Position numbers and translations under genes: made by a program. The notes beneath the pieces are model-generated. The model ran no database searches. It was not told the origin of the DNA and saw only the letters and a list, made by a program, of their open reading frames with translations. Source: Cordilura impudica (Eukaryota > Arthropoda > Insecta > Diptera > Scathophagidae). Taken from it: a DNA stretch of 64,000 bases. Location of the stretch: the NCBI GenBank assembly GCA_963682025.1, contig OY821518.1, positions 32,778,007-32,842,006 on the forward strand, written 5' to 3'. Shown piece by piece: positions 32,343 to 44,279 of the stretch. Every line of letters starts with the position of its first letter. Positions within the stretch are counted from its first letter, which is position 1.

Positions 32343-32760
32343 TTATACCCTATACCACTATGTGGTTTGGGTACAAAGACTTTGTGCTGCTGTTTGTAAC
32401 TACCAAAAATATTTGACCTGGACCCATCTTTTATTATACCAATCGACTCACAATCAATTTCTGAGTCGTCGTCCGTCTGTATGTCCATGTAAAGCTTGTA
32501 AACAAACTGCAGGTCGCAATAATATATTTTGATGAAATTTGGTATTTAAGCTTTTATCGACCATAGGATGGACGTTATTGAAATTGGTGAAATTCGGCCC
32601 ATGTTCAGACCTAGTCCCCATACAAATGACCCCTATGAAATCAACATAAATTGCCATAAGATCGAAATTATCATAAAGATCTCAGTCAAATTGGGTTTGT
32701 ATATGTTTATTATACCCATCAATCAGTTGTCCAAAAATTAACCCTATAGGACAATCGTAA
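32343..32760 (+). mobile_element. DINE-1-like element, 3'-truncated
   Basis: Same start as 31074. The middle diverges in type (GGATGGACGTTATTGAAATT, GGACAATCGT), and it ends near 32760 without the terminal palindrome. Confidence 0.75.
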
Positions 32761-32928
32761 CTTAAGTGAAATGAGTAAAATGAGCATAAATTCTAAAAAA
32801 AAAAAACAGCATCATTTAAACTCCTAAAAATATTTCTTTCAATAGGTGATAAAAGGTCTAGAAATTCCCTGCAAACGTGTTAATTTTTCCCCACATTGTA
32901 CGTTATTATTAATTGTATTTTTACTTTT
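32761..32928. other. Short unique gap
   Basis: AT-rich DNA between two DINE-1-like copies; nothing recognised. Confidence 0.4.
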
Positions 32929-33717
32929 TATACCCTATACCACTATGTGGTTTGGGTATAATGACTTTGTGCTGCTGTTTGTAACAACCAAAAATATTTA
33001 ACCTAGACCCATCTTTAATTATACCGATCGAATCAGAATCACTTTCTGAGTTGATTTAACAATGTCCGTCCGTCCGTCCGTCCGTCCGTCCGTCTGTGTG
33101 TCCATGTAAAGCTTGTAATCAAACTGCAGGTCGCAAATATGAATATATTTTGACGAAATTTGGTATATAAGCTTTTATCGGCCATGGGATGAACGCTATT
33201 GAAATGGGTGGGAATCGGTCCATGTTCAGACCTAGCCCCTATACAAATTACCCATATGAAATCGACATAAATTGCCATAAGATCCAAATTGTCATATAAA
33301 TCTTACTCAAATTGGGTTTGTATGCGTTCATTACATCCACTAATGAGTAGTCCAAAAATGATCCCTTTGACCCCATATAGAGCTGCTTCCCGATCTTCAC
33401 TTAAATCTATTAAAAAACAAAAATATTGCACTGATTCTTCTCAAATTTTGTTTGTACATATTTTTGCAAAATACAAGAGACTTTACCAAACATGATCAGG
33501 ATCGGTCCATTTTTGGACCTAGTCCCTTTATAGATATAGCATCCGATATGAACTTTTTCATATCTGCAGCCAAAAAAATTAATAAAAATCCCACTCAAAT
33601 TTGGTTTTTGCTTATTTTCAATGTCCAGTTAGTTGGGCCTAAGAGATAGAGTTTCTAAACGCATGGTATAGGGTATCGTATAGTCGGTCTAGACCGACTA
33701 TAATTTTCTTACTTGTT
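32929..33717 (+). mobile_element. DINE-1-like element, full length
   Basis: Complete copy with six CCGT units at 33064-33090 and the perfect terminal palindrome near 33684-33707. It shares private bases (for example GAGATAGAGTTTC instead of GAGATAGGGTTTC) with the inverted copy at 36698-37481, so the two are sisters. Confidence 0.85.
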
Positions 33718-34839
33718 TTTTTTAATTTACCAGGGAACATCTGTACTCCAACCATTCCACAGCATCGAGTTTTTAAGAAAATGAGATCAAAGGTCAGAAA
33801 AATATTCTTATTCACAATTGTTCGTTCTAAAAAATTAAAAAAAAAAATTATTTTCATCTCTAGAGATTGTCTTCTTGCTTTTGATACGCATATTGACATA
33901 AACTGATGGGTAGAAATATTTAAACAAATTTTTAAATTAAATTTAGAAATTTTGAAGACCAGAAAATGAAAAACTGAAAACGCACTTTTACTTTTACAAT
34001 CTCTTCTTTCATATATATGTGGTCTTGTTCAAGACCAATAAGTATTGTCACATGGTGTTATCAATGTATCATTCATTTCCAATTATCTTGTTTAAAATGT
34101 ATGTAGAACTGATTGGTACCTTCCATGGTAAATTCTTCCTTCTTTACTAGAATAAATATCTATCTATCTTACAATACATTCTCTTCTGATCAAGAGAAGC
34201 ACTGGAAAACATATTGAATACATTTTTCATCTGATCATTGAAACCGCTAGACATTTTATCGGCCTGGTGTGACATGACTTGTAAAAATTAAAGCCTCACA
34301 ATCATGACTGGATTTATTGGTTTGTTGTTATGTGACTTTTAAGAACTTTTTCTGGTACCTGACTAAGTTCTAAGCAGGTTGGTATTCCTGTTATCTGAAT
34401 TTTATAATAGTAATGATATTTTTTATAAAAAATCTTGAAAAAAGCCGAAGTTTCAAGAGCAGTGTTTTTTTATAAATGCATGTTTTTATTGAATATTTGC
34501 CATTTTACAGTACATATTTAAAATGCATATTTTCGATATATTAGTGCATGAAAATTCCACTGCAGTTCTTAAACATAAACAACAGGAGAAGTCCTCCCTT
34601 TCAGACAAAATTATTTGCTGACATGATTTTAAAGAAATTATACATTACTTTAATAAAATGATAAAATTAAGTTAAGTCAAGTTATATTCAGCCTTTTTGA
34701 TGTGCAGGGGGGTACACATCTATTTCACAATACAATCACAAAAACAGGGTAAGCCAAAAACAAATTAAGAAGTGTTTGGAGATCAAATGAAGGAGCGAAT
34801 AGCGTTATAAAAACGTTTTGAACAATTAAAAATTGAAAA
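33718..34839. other. No gene recognised
   Basis: About 1.1 kb of AT-rich DNA. No long open frames, no repeat recognised. Confidence 0.45.
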
Positions 34840-36697
34840 TAAAAAACGGAAAAGGAAAAATAAAAAATAAAAAATGAAAAATAAAAAATAAAAAATTAAA
34901 AATGAAAAATAAAACCTGAAAAATAAAAAATTAAACATAAAAAATAAAAAATAAAAAATTAAAAATTAAAAATGAAACCTGAAAAATAAAACCTGAAAAA
35001 TAAGAAATTAAACATAAAAAATGAAAAATAAAAAATGAAAATTGAAAAATAGAAAATGAAAAATAAAAAATAAAACATGAAAAATACAAAATTAAAAATT
35101 AAAAATTAAAAATTAATAATTAAAAATTAAAAATTAAAAATTAAAAATTAAAAATTAAAAATTAAAAATTAAAAATTAACAATTAAAAATTAAAAATTAA
35201 AAATTAAAAATTAAAAATTAAAAATTAAAAATTAAAAATTAAAAATTAAAAATTAAAAATTAAAAATTAAAAATTAAAAATTAAAAATTAAAAATTAAAA
35301 ATTAAAAATTAAAAATTAAAAATTAAAAATTAAAAATTAAAAATTAAAAATTAAAAATTAAAAATTAAAAATTAAAAATTAAAAATTAAAAATTAAAAAT
35401 TAAAAATTAAAAATTAAAAATTAAAAATTAAAAATTAAAAATTAAAAATTAAAAATTAAAAATTAAAAATTAAAAATTAAAAATTAAAAATTAAAAATTA
35501 AAAATTAAAAATTAAAAATTAAAAATTAAAAATTAAAAATTAAAAATTAAAAATTAAAAATTAAAAATTAAAAATTAAAAATTAAAAATTAAAAATTAAA
35601 AATTAAAAATTAAAAATTAAAAATTAAAAATTAAAAATTAAAAATTAAAAATTAAAAATTAAAAATTAAAAATTAAAAATTAAAAATTAAAAATTAAAAA
35701 TTAAAAATTAAAAATTAAAAATTAAAAATTAAAAATTAAAAATTAAAAATTAAAAATTAAAAATTAAAAATTAAAAATTAAAAATTAAAAATTAAAAATT
35801 AAAAATTAAAAATTAAAAATTAAAAATTAAAAATTAAAAATTAAAAATTAAAAATTAAAAATTAAAAATTAAAAATTAAAAATTAAAAATTAAAAATTAA
35901 AAATTAAAAATTAAAAATTAAAAATTAAAAATTAAAAATTAAAAATTAAAAATTAAAAATTAAAAATTAAAAATTAAAAATTAAAAATTAAAAATTAAAA
36001 ATTAAAAATTAAAAATTAAAAATTAAAAATTAAAAATTAAAAATTAAAAATTAAAAATTAAAAATTAAAAATTAAAAATTAAAAATTAAAAATTAAAAAT
36101 TAAAAATTAAAAATTAAAAATTAAAAATTAAAAATTAAAAATTAAAAATTAAAAATTAAAAATTAAAAATTAAAAATTAAAAATTAAAAATTAAAAATTA
36201 AAAATTAAAAATTAAAAATTAAAAATTAAAAATTAAAAATTAAAAATTAAAAATTAAAAATTAAAAATTAAAAATTAAAAATTAAAAATTAAAAATTAAA
36301 AATTAAAAATTAAAAATTAAAAATTAAAAATTAAAAATTAAAAATTAAAAATTAAAAATTAAAAATTAAAAATTAAAAATTAAAAATTAAAAATTAAAAA
36401 TTAAAAATTAAAAATTAAAAATTAAAAATTAAAAATTAAAAATTAAAAATTAAAAATTAAAAATTAAAAATTAAAAATTAAAAATTAAAAATTAAAAATT
36501 AAAAATTAAAAATTAAAAATTAAAAATTAAAAATTAAAAATTAAAAATTAAAAATTAAAAATTAAAAATTAAAAATTAAAAATTAAAAATTAAAAATTAA
36601 AAATTAAAAATTAAAAATTAAAAATTAAAAATTAAAAATTAAAAATTAAAAATTAAAAATTAAAAATTAAAAATTAAAAATTAAAAATTAAAAATTA
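34840..36697. repeat. (TTAAAAA)n satellite, block 1
   Basis: 34840-35090 is a mixed array of AAAAATG/AAAATAA/AACCTGA heptamer-like words. 35091-36697 is an almost perfect 7-bp array (AATTAAA phase), about 230 units with two or three single-base variants near 35118 and 35178. The homogeneity implies recent expansion. The 7-mer differs from arthropod telomeric TTAGG. Confidence 0.95.
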
Positions 36698-37481
36698 ACA
36701 AGTAAGAAAATTATAGTCGGTCTAGACCGACTATACGATACCCTATACCATGCGTTTAGAAACTCTATCTCTTAGGCCCAACTAACTGGACATTGAAAAT
36801 AAGCAAAAACCAAATTTGAGTGGGATTTTTATTAATTTTTTTGGCTGCAGATATGAAAAAGTTCATATCGGATGCTATATCTATAAAGGGACTAGGTCCA
36901 AAAATGGACCGATCCTGATCATGTTTGGTAAAGTCTCTTGTATTTTGCAAAAATATGTACAAACAAAATTTGAGAAGAATCAGTGCAATATTTTTGTTTT
37001 TTAATAGATTTAAGTGAAGATCGGGAAGCAGCTCTATATGGGGTCAAAGGGATCATTTTTGGAGAACGCATACAAACCCAATTTGAGTAAGATTTATATG
37101 ACAATTTGGATCTTATGGCAATTTATGTCGATTTCATATGGGTAATTTGTATAGGGGCTAGGTCTGAACATGGACCGATTCCCACCCATTTCAATAGCGT
37201 TCATCCCATGGCCGATAAAAGCTTATATACCAAATTTCGTCAAAATATATTCATATTTGCGACCTGCAGTTTGATTACAAGCTTTACATGGACACACAGA
37301 CGGACGGACGGACGGACGGACGGACGGACGGACGGACGGACGGACATTGTTAAATCAACTCAGAAAGTGATTCTGATTCGATCGGTATAATTAAAGATGG
37401 GTCTAGGTTAAATATTTTTGGTTGTTACAAACAGCAGCACAAAGTCATTATACCCAAACCACATAGTGGTATAGGGTATAA
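36698..37481 (-). mobile_element. DINE-1-like element, inverted, inside the satellite
   Basis: Full-length inverted copy, from ACAAGTAAGAAAATTATAGT (terminal palindrome first) to GGTATAGGGTATAA. It holds a longer CGGA/CCGT tract (about ten units, 37300-37345) and lacks about 22 bp found in its sister at 32929 (gap at 37062). Satellite-type DNA borders it on both sides. Confidence 0.85.
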
Positions 37482-40260
37482 AAATGAAAATAAAACCTGA
37501 AAAATAAAAAATTAAACATAAAAAATAAAAAATGAAAAATGAAAAATAAAAAATGAAAATTGAAAAATAGAAAATGAAAAATAAAAAATAAAACATGGAA
37601 AATAAAAAATTAAAAATTAAAAATAATAAACGAAAAATGAAAAATAAAAAATCAAAAATAAAAAATCAAAAATAGAAAATGAAAAATGAAAAAAAATAAA
37701 ATTAAAAAAAAAAAATGCAAAACGAAAAATGAAACATGAAAAATTAAAAATGAAAAATGATAAACGAAAAACAAAAAATCAAAAATAGAAAATGAAAAAT
37801 AAATAATAAAAAATGAAAAATGAAAAATAAAAAATTAAAAATTGAAAATAAGAAATTAAAAATGAAAAATAAATAATAAAAAATGAAAAATGAAAAATAA
37901 AAAATGAAAAATTAAAAATAAGAAATTAAAAATAAAAAATTAAAAATTAAAAATTAAAAATTAAAAATTAAAAATTAAAAATTAAAAATTAAAAATTAAA
38001 AATTAAAAATTAAAAATTAAAAATTAAAAATTAAAAATTAAAAATTAAAAATTAAAAATTAAAAATTAAAAATTAAAAATTAAAAATTAGAAATTAAAAA
38101 TTAAAAATTAAAAATTAAAAATTAAAAATTAAAAATTAAAAATTAAAAATTAAAAATTAAAAATTAAAAATTAAAAATTAAAAATTAAAAATTAAAAATT
38201 AAAAATTAAAAATTAAAAATTAAAAATTAAAAATTAAAAATTAAAAATTAAAAATTAAAAATTAAAAATTAAAAATTAAAAATTAAAAATTAAAAATTAA
38301 AAATTAAAAATTAAAAATTAAAAATTAAAAATTAAAAATTAAAAATTAAAAATTAAAAATTAAAAATTAAAAATTAAAAATTAAAAATTAAAAATTAAAA
38401 ATTAAAAATTAAAAATTAAAAATTAAAAATTAAAAATTAAAAATTAAAAATTAAAAATTAAAAATTAAAAATTAAAAATTAAAAATTAAAAATTAAAAAT
38501 TAAAAATTAAAAATTAAAAATTAAAAATTAAAAATTAAAAATTAAAAATTAAAAATTAAAAATTAAAAATTAAAAATTAAAAATTAAAAATTAAAAATTA
38601 AAAATTAAAAATGAAAAATAAAAAATTAAAAATAAAACCTGAAAAATAAAAAATTAAACATAAAAAATAAAAAATGAAAAATAAAAAATGAAAATGAAAA
38701 ATAATAAACGAAAAATGAAAAATAAAAAATCAAAAATTAAAAATGAAAAATAATAAACGAAAAATGAAAAATAAAAAATCAAAAATAGAAAATGAAAAAT
38801 GAAAAAAAAAAAAAATAAAATTAAAAAAAAAAAATGCAAAATGAAAAATGAAACATGGAAAATAAAAAATTAAAAATTAAAAATAATAAACGAAAAATGA
38901 AAAATAAAAAATCAAAAATAAAAAATCAAAAATAGAAAATGAAAAATGAAAAAAAATAAAATTAAAAAAAAAAAATGCAAAACGAAAAATGAAACATGAA
39001 AAATTAAAAATGAAAAATGATAAACGAAAAACAAAAAATCAAAAATAGAAAATGAAAAATAAATAATAAAAAATGAAAAATGAAAAATAAAAAATTAAAA
39101 ATTGAAAATAAGAAATTAAAAATGAAAAATAAATAATAAAAAATGAAAAATGAAAAATAAAAAATGAAAAATTAAAAATAAGAAATTAAAAATAAAAAAT
39201 TAAAAATTAAAAATTAAAAATTAAAAATTAAAAATTAAAAATTAAAAATTAAAAATTAAAAATTAAAAATTAAAAATTAAAAATTAAAAATTAAAAATTA
39301 AAAATTAAAAATTAAAAATTAAAAATTAGAAATTAAAAATTAAAAATTAAAAATTAAAAATTAAAAATTAAAAATTAAAAATTAAAAATTAAAAATTAAA
39401 AATTAAAAATTAAAAATTAAAAATTAAAAATTAAAAATTAAAAATTAAAAATTAAAAATTAAAAATTAAAAATTAAAAATTAAAAATTAAAAATTAAAAA
39501 TTAAAAATTAAAAATTAAAAATTAAAAATTAAAAATTAAAAATTAAAAATTAAAAATTAAAATTTAAAAATTAAAAATTAAAAATTAAAAATTAAAAATT
39601 AAAAATTAAAAATTAAAAATTAAAAATTAAAAATTAAAAATTAAAAATTAAAAATTAAAAATTAAAAATTAAAAATTAAAAATTAAAAATTAAAAATTAA
39701 AAATTAAAAATTAAAAATTAAAAATTAAAAATTAAAAATTAAAAATTAAAAATTAAAAATTAAAAATTAAAAATTAAAAATTAAAAATTAAAAATTAAAA
39801 ATTAAAAATTAAAAATTAAAAATTAAAAATTAAAAATTAAAAATTAAAAATTAAAAATTAAAAATTAAAAATTAAAAATTAAAAATTAAAAATTAAAAAT
39901 GAAAAATAAAAAATTAAAAATAAAACCTGAAAAATAAAAAATTAAACATAAAAAATAAAAAATGAAAAATAAAAAATGAAAATGAAAAATAATAAACGAA
40001 AAATGAAAAATAAAAAATCAAAAATTAAAAATGAAAAATAATAAACGAAAAATGAAAAATAAAAAATCAAAAATAGAAAATGAAAAATGGAAAAAAAAAA
40101 AATAAAATTAAAAAAAAAAAATGCAAAATGAAAAATAAAAAAAAAAAAATGAAAAATAAATAATAAAAAATGAAAAATGAAAAATGAAAAATTAAAAATA
40201 AGAAAATAAAAATAAAAAATGAAAAATGAAAACTGAAATTAAAAAATAAAAAATGAAATA
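37482..40260. repeat. (TTAAAAA)n satellite, blocks 2 and 3, with ~1.26 kb higher-order repeat
   Basis: Two higher-order units repeat with a shift of 1,260 bp: the word AAACATGGAAAATAAAAAAT occurs at 37591 and 38851 with the same following order of variant heptamers. Each unit contains a pure TTAAAAA stretch (37935-38610, 39195-39898). Variants (AATAATAAACG, AAAATGCAAAA, AACCTG, AACATG) recur in fixed order, and some also occur at 34911-35080. Open frames here are simple-sequence artefacts. Confidence 0.9.
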
Positions 40261-40284
40261 TGTATGAAAAATGATTAGAACGTG

Positions 40285-40649
40285 TGTGTTTATTATACCC
40301 ATTAATCAGTAGTCTAAGATAAAACCCTTTAGGACAATTCGTAGTCAGCCTCCATATAAAGCAAAAAACAAAAAATTTTTTTTACCAAATTTGATTTGTA
40401 TATGGTTTTAAAAAAAATAAGTGACTTTACCAAATATGGTCAGGATTGGTCCATTCTTTCACCTAGTCCCCATATAAATATAGCATCAGATATTAACTTT
40501 TTGATATCCGAAGCAAAAATATTAATGACAAGGCCACACAAACTTGGTTTCTGCTTATTTTCTGTATCCAATAAGTTGAACCTGAGACCCCATAAGTTGA
40601 ACCTGAGACCCCTTCTCTAAGCGCACCGACTATAATTTACTTACTTGTT
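40285..40649 (+). mobile_element. DINE-1-like element, 5'-truncated and divergent
   Basis: Body words (ATTATACCCATTAATCAGTA, GGTCAGGATTGGTCCATTC, GATATCCGAAGC) and a remnant 3' end (GCACCGACTATAATTTACTT, ACTTGTT). A short direct duplication (AAGTTGAACCTGAGACCCC) sits near the 3' end. Confidence 0.65.
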
Positions 40650-41609
40650 CTAATACTTAAAAATACATCCAGTAAGAGATTTCACAGAATGTGTGGCGAC
40701 CAACTATAATTTATTTTATTCTTACGAAGAATTAGAGTCAAAAGCAGAATACTAAAAATTTAGCACTCCTTGAAACAATTTTTTTTTTAATTAAATCATT
40801 TGTGTAAAAAGCTTTAATTTTTCATATAAAATGATGAACTAACGTTTTCGCAACGTTTCCGACTTTGTTTATTTTAAACTTAACTAAACATTTTTTTTGC
40901 AGCTACGACCCATTTCCTATAAGTAAACAAAAAAAAAAACCTTTTCTTTATACAACAATTATTGTGCTCCAATGAATTGCTACCGGAAAATGAATACTTC
41001 ATCAATAAATAAACAACACTCAAAACAAATGCACTTAGATTTGAGTACTTTTTATATATGAAAGTAAAAGCATTTCACTCAAACAAAAAAAAATATATCC
41101 TATACTTTGGTACTAAACATAAGAACCAGATATTAATATTATATTTACATTAAACGGGTGGTTGAACTTGTGAGTGTGCTATGGAAGAATAAACAAACAA
41201 AAAAATGCTTGCTAAGGAGATTTGGGGTTAAAAAATGGGGATTAAGCTACGAATATTTTTTACAAAATATGACCTTTCCTTATTAAAGCTTTAAATATGT
41301 TTTTTTAAATGGTAAAAAAGAGAGAGAGCCTCATATAATTATCATGCCATCGAAAAAAAGAAGGAAATTCATTCCAAAAGAATAACATTTTCATTGCTAC
41401 CGAATGAGGAACTTCTTTGGCTAAATTGTTAAACAACTTTGAAAGATAAAGAAAAAAATGACACTTTCAGATCTAAAAAAGTATTATACTAAGTTGAGGG
41501 TGTTAAAAATATATTGGGAATTACAAATTAATATCATGAAAAATAAAAAATAAATTAAAAAATGTACAGACGATGTATATCCAATTAAAAAAAGTATTTA
41601 GAAGTTATA
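40650..41609. other. AT-rich, no gene recognised
   Basis: No open frame, RNA gene or repeat family recognised in about 960 bp. Confidence 0.45.
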
Positions 41610-42558
41610 AAGGGCGATTTTTAAGAGCTATAGGAAAGTTTTCAAAAAAAAAAAAACACATAAAATTCAGAAAAATGCATGAAATCTTTATTTGAATCGA
41701 TAGTACGGTCCATATAATTTAATGTTTGAATATTATATCATGCAAATGTTGACCGTGACTGCGCCTCAAATGGTCCATCCGCTTAGTCCAATTTTGGCAT
41801 ACTCTTTCCAACATTTCGGCCGGTATCTCACGAATAAATGCTTCAATGTTGTCTTCCAATGCGTCAATTGAAGCGGAATTGTCGGTATAGACATGAGCTT
41901 TAACATAGCCCCACAAAAAATAGTCTAAAGGAGTTAAATCGCACGATATAGGCGGCCAATTGACCGGTCACGAACGTGAAATAAAATGTTCACCGAACTC
42001 GCCTCATAATAAGTCCATTGTTGCGCGTGCTGTGTGGCATATGGCACCGTCTTGTTGAATCCACATGTCAATTCTTGCACCAGCTGTATTTTGAAAGGCT
42101 TCACACCTAAATCCTTCCGCAAAATTTTCCACGTTGTTGAGTAACAGAGGCCCAATTGCTGCGAACGGCGACGAATCGATAATTGATGGTCATCATTAAC
42201 ACTGGCCGATACAGCTGCGATATTTTCTTCAGTTCGCACTCTACGTAAGCATGTTGATGGTTTAATGTCCAGCAATGTAAATTTGGTGCGAAATTTAGTC
42301 ACAATAGCCCGAATAGCCGCTTCAGTGGGTCGATTAAACTGACCATAAAATGGAAGAAGCGCGCGATGAACTTTCTTAACAGAGCACGCATTTTGATAAT
42401 AAAATTCAATAACTTGCAAGCGTTGTTCGTTTGTAAGACGATTCATGGTTAAATTATAGACCAAACTGAAGATGTTTGACAATGAAACAAAACACGAAAC
42501 GTGCGTCAGCTGTTTAAACCAGTGTTGCCAAAAAGGTAATAGCTAAAAAATTACCCTT
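41610..42558 (-). mobile_element. DD41D mariner-like element, internally deleted
   Basis: 949 bp with TIRs beginning AAGGGCGATTTTTAAGAGCT on the left and, inverted, AAGGGTAATTTTTTAGCTAT on the right; TA on both sides (41608-41609, 42559-42560). The TIRs match imperfectly. The transposase gene has lost its centre, so this is a non-autonomous deletion derivative. Confidence 0.75.
41719..42443 (-). pseudogene. DD41D-type transposase, centre deleted
   Basis: The N-terminal HTH region from MNRLTNEQRLQVIEFYYQNA (Met at about 42443) is open through RRVRTEENIAAVSASV and KILRKDLGVKPFKIQLVQE. About 130 residues, including the first catalytic Asp, are missing. The next segment, in another frame, is DMWIQQDGAICHTARATMDL, then a stop, GEFGEHFISRS, another stop, and CDLTPLDYFLWGYVKAHVYT to the end at 41719 (DIIFKH). 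The second and third Asp positions are still recognisable. Confidence 0.8.
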
Positions 42559-43076
42559 TACATCGCCAATTTTGTTTGTATAATTAAAGATTAAATTCAT
42601 TACAGAGAAGCATAATAAATCAGCATTAAAGAAAAAATGTAAATAATTTATGAAATAAAAAAAGATCGTACTTAATTTGAGTTTTCTGTAATAATAGGCA
42701 AGTCGATTTTTTGTGACATCTCCTTAGCGCTCAGTTACCAGCCGATTTTGACAAAAAATATATCATTTGCTTACAGATGTGTACCATCTTTACGGATGTG
42801 CATACATAGAACACATATTTAGGCCTCAAATAAAAAACTATACAGTGCTTTGTGTGTGTTTTTATTAAATTTGTGTTGAATTGTGAATTGGCTTAAATTG
42901 ATTAGCATACCTTTAGGTTCTTATAAAATTATTTATTAACAAACTCGGTTCAACAAATATTTATAATGATATTTAATGAATTTTATTTAAAATGTTTCAA
43001 CTAGTGCTTATTTCGTGAATGGTAACACTTAGCTCATGTCTGATTTGACAGATAATTAGTTTTATCCTTCCGCTGA
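42559..43076. other. Gap between two DD41D copies
   Basis: AT-rich. The left TIR of the next DD41D copy should lie here, but I could not match the right-end sequence (AAGGGTCCGCCAAATAAC) to it, so that end is decayed or lost. Confidence 0.4.
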
Positions 43077-44160
43077 ATGAATATGGTTGTGTATACGCTT
43101 GAACAACGCTGGGAAATGTTGCGACATTACTTTGAAAATCATGGTAATGTTGCAGAATGTGTGCGAAAATTGCGTACGGATTTTGGAAGAAGAGAAGCAT
43201 CGTCAGCTCCGTATGTTCGTTACCTTGTGAAAAAAGTGAAAGAAACTGGCATCCTCATCGATAAACCAAAGCGTGAAAAGCCAAAAACAGTGCGTACACC
43301 CGAGAATATTGCCGCTGTGGCAGAAAGTGTGCGTGAAGCGCCATCAAAATCAATTCACCGTCGTTCTCAAGAATTGAACATTTCGGAGGCATCATTGAGA
43401 CGAATTTTGCATGAAGACCTTGGTATGACACCGTACAAAGTCCAATTGGTTCAGGAGTTGAAGCCAACTGACCATCCAATGCGTTTTCGCTTCACTAAGT
43501 GGGCCTGCGATCGACTTACAGAAGATGCCGATTTTGTCAAAAAAAATCATCTTTTCAGATGAAGCTCATTTTGATCTTGGCGGTTATGTAAACAAGCAAA
43601 ATTGTCACATTTGGGGCACAGAAAACCCGCACGCATACATTGAAAAGCCGATACACCCAAAACGAGTCACTGTTTGGTGCGGATTTTGGTCCAGAGGCAT
43701 AATTGGGCCATTTTTCTTCGAAAATGAGCAAGGAGTGGCCGTTATAGTCAATGGCGATCGTTATCGGGCCATGTTGAACGAATTTTTGTTCACAAAAATT
43801 GAAGAGGAGGATATTGGCAACACTTGGTTTCAACAGGACGGCGCTACGTGCCACACAGCCGAAGCTACACTCGATGTTTTGCGCCCTGTTTTTGAAGATC
43901 GCATTATCAGCCGCAGAGCTGATGTCGTTTGGCCACCTCGGAGCTGCGATTTGACACCGTTGGACTATTATTTGTGGGGTGCCCTCAAAGATAAGTGTTA
44001 CGCCAACAAGCCAGAGACAATTGACGCTTTAAAGGACAATATTCGTGAAGCCATTGGTGAAATACAGCTGCACACAATCGATAAAAATTGGACCGATCGT
44101 GTAGGCTACTGCATGGCCAGCCGAGGCAGCCGTTTGAATGAAATTATTTTCCATTATTAA
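43077..44160 (+). pseudogene. DD41D mariner-like transposase, one frameshift
   Basis: ATG 43077. HTH region (YTLEQRWEMLRHYFENHGNV), linker with VRTPENIAAVAESV, second HTH (RRSQELNISEASLRRILHED), and VQELKPTDHPMRFRF. In the A8 run at about 43540 one extra A breaks DADFVKK-IIFSDEAHFDLG. The second frame is then intact to 44160: DEAHFDLGG (first Asp), VTVWCGFWSRGIIGPFFF, WFQQDGATCHTAEATLD (second Asp) and CDLTPLDYYLWG (third Asp). There are 41 residues between the second and third Asp: the DD41D class (rosa-like). Apart from one base the gene is complete. Confidence 0.88.
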
Positions 44161-44270
44161 CCAGAAGGATTGTACTTTCAAATGAAAAAAGAAATTTGAG
44201 ATAATTTTCAGTAGTTTTTTTTTATAGCATTTCCAAAAAAAAAAAGTTATTTGGCGGACCCTTATTCTAT
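44161..44270 (+). mobile_element. 3' end of the DD41D copy
   Basis: 3' UTR and right terminus (GTTATTTGGCGGACCCTTA), shared almost base for base with 46920-47017. The left terminus was not found. Confidence 0.65.
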
Positions 44271-44279
44271 TGATATAAT

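Larger units (their letters stand above)
30560..32760 (+). repeat. Tandem duplication of minisatellite plus DINE-1-like element (~1.27 kb unit)
   Basis: Unit 1 is 30560-31830 and unit 2 is 31831 to about 32760. Both contain the same irregular minisatellite order, the same CGACTCCGCCCATATTTTTC and CACATTGGTAATTAATGTGG bridge, and a DINE-1-like element starting at the same place. Unit 2 is truncated inside the element. The matching junctions show that the whole block was duplicated, not that the element inserted twice. Confidence 0.8.

Noticed and set aside
37408..38839. Phe/Ile/Tyr-rich open frames in the satellite
   Set aside because: Simple-sequence artefacts of heptamer repeats, not membrane proteins.
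34840..40260. Telomeric array
   Set aside because: The unit is TTAAAAA, not TTAGG, it is internal and contains a transposon; dipterans also lack short telomerase repeats.
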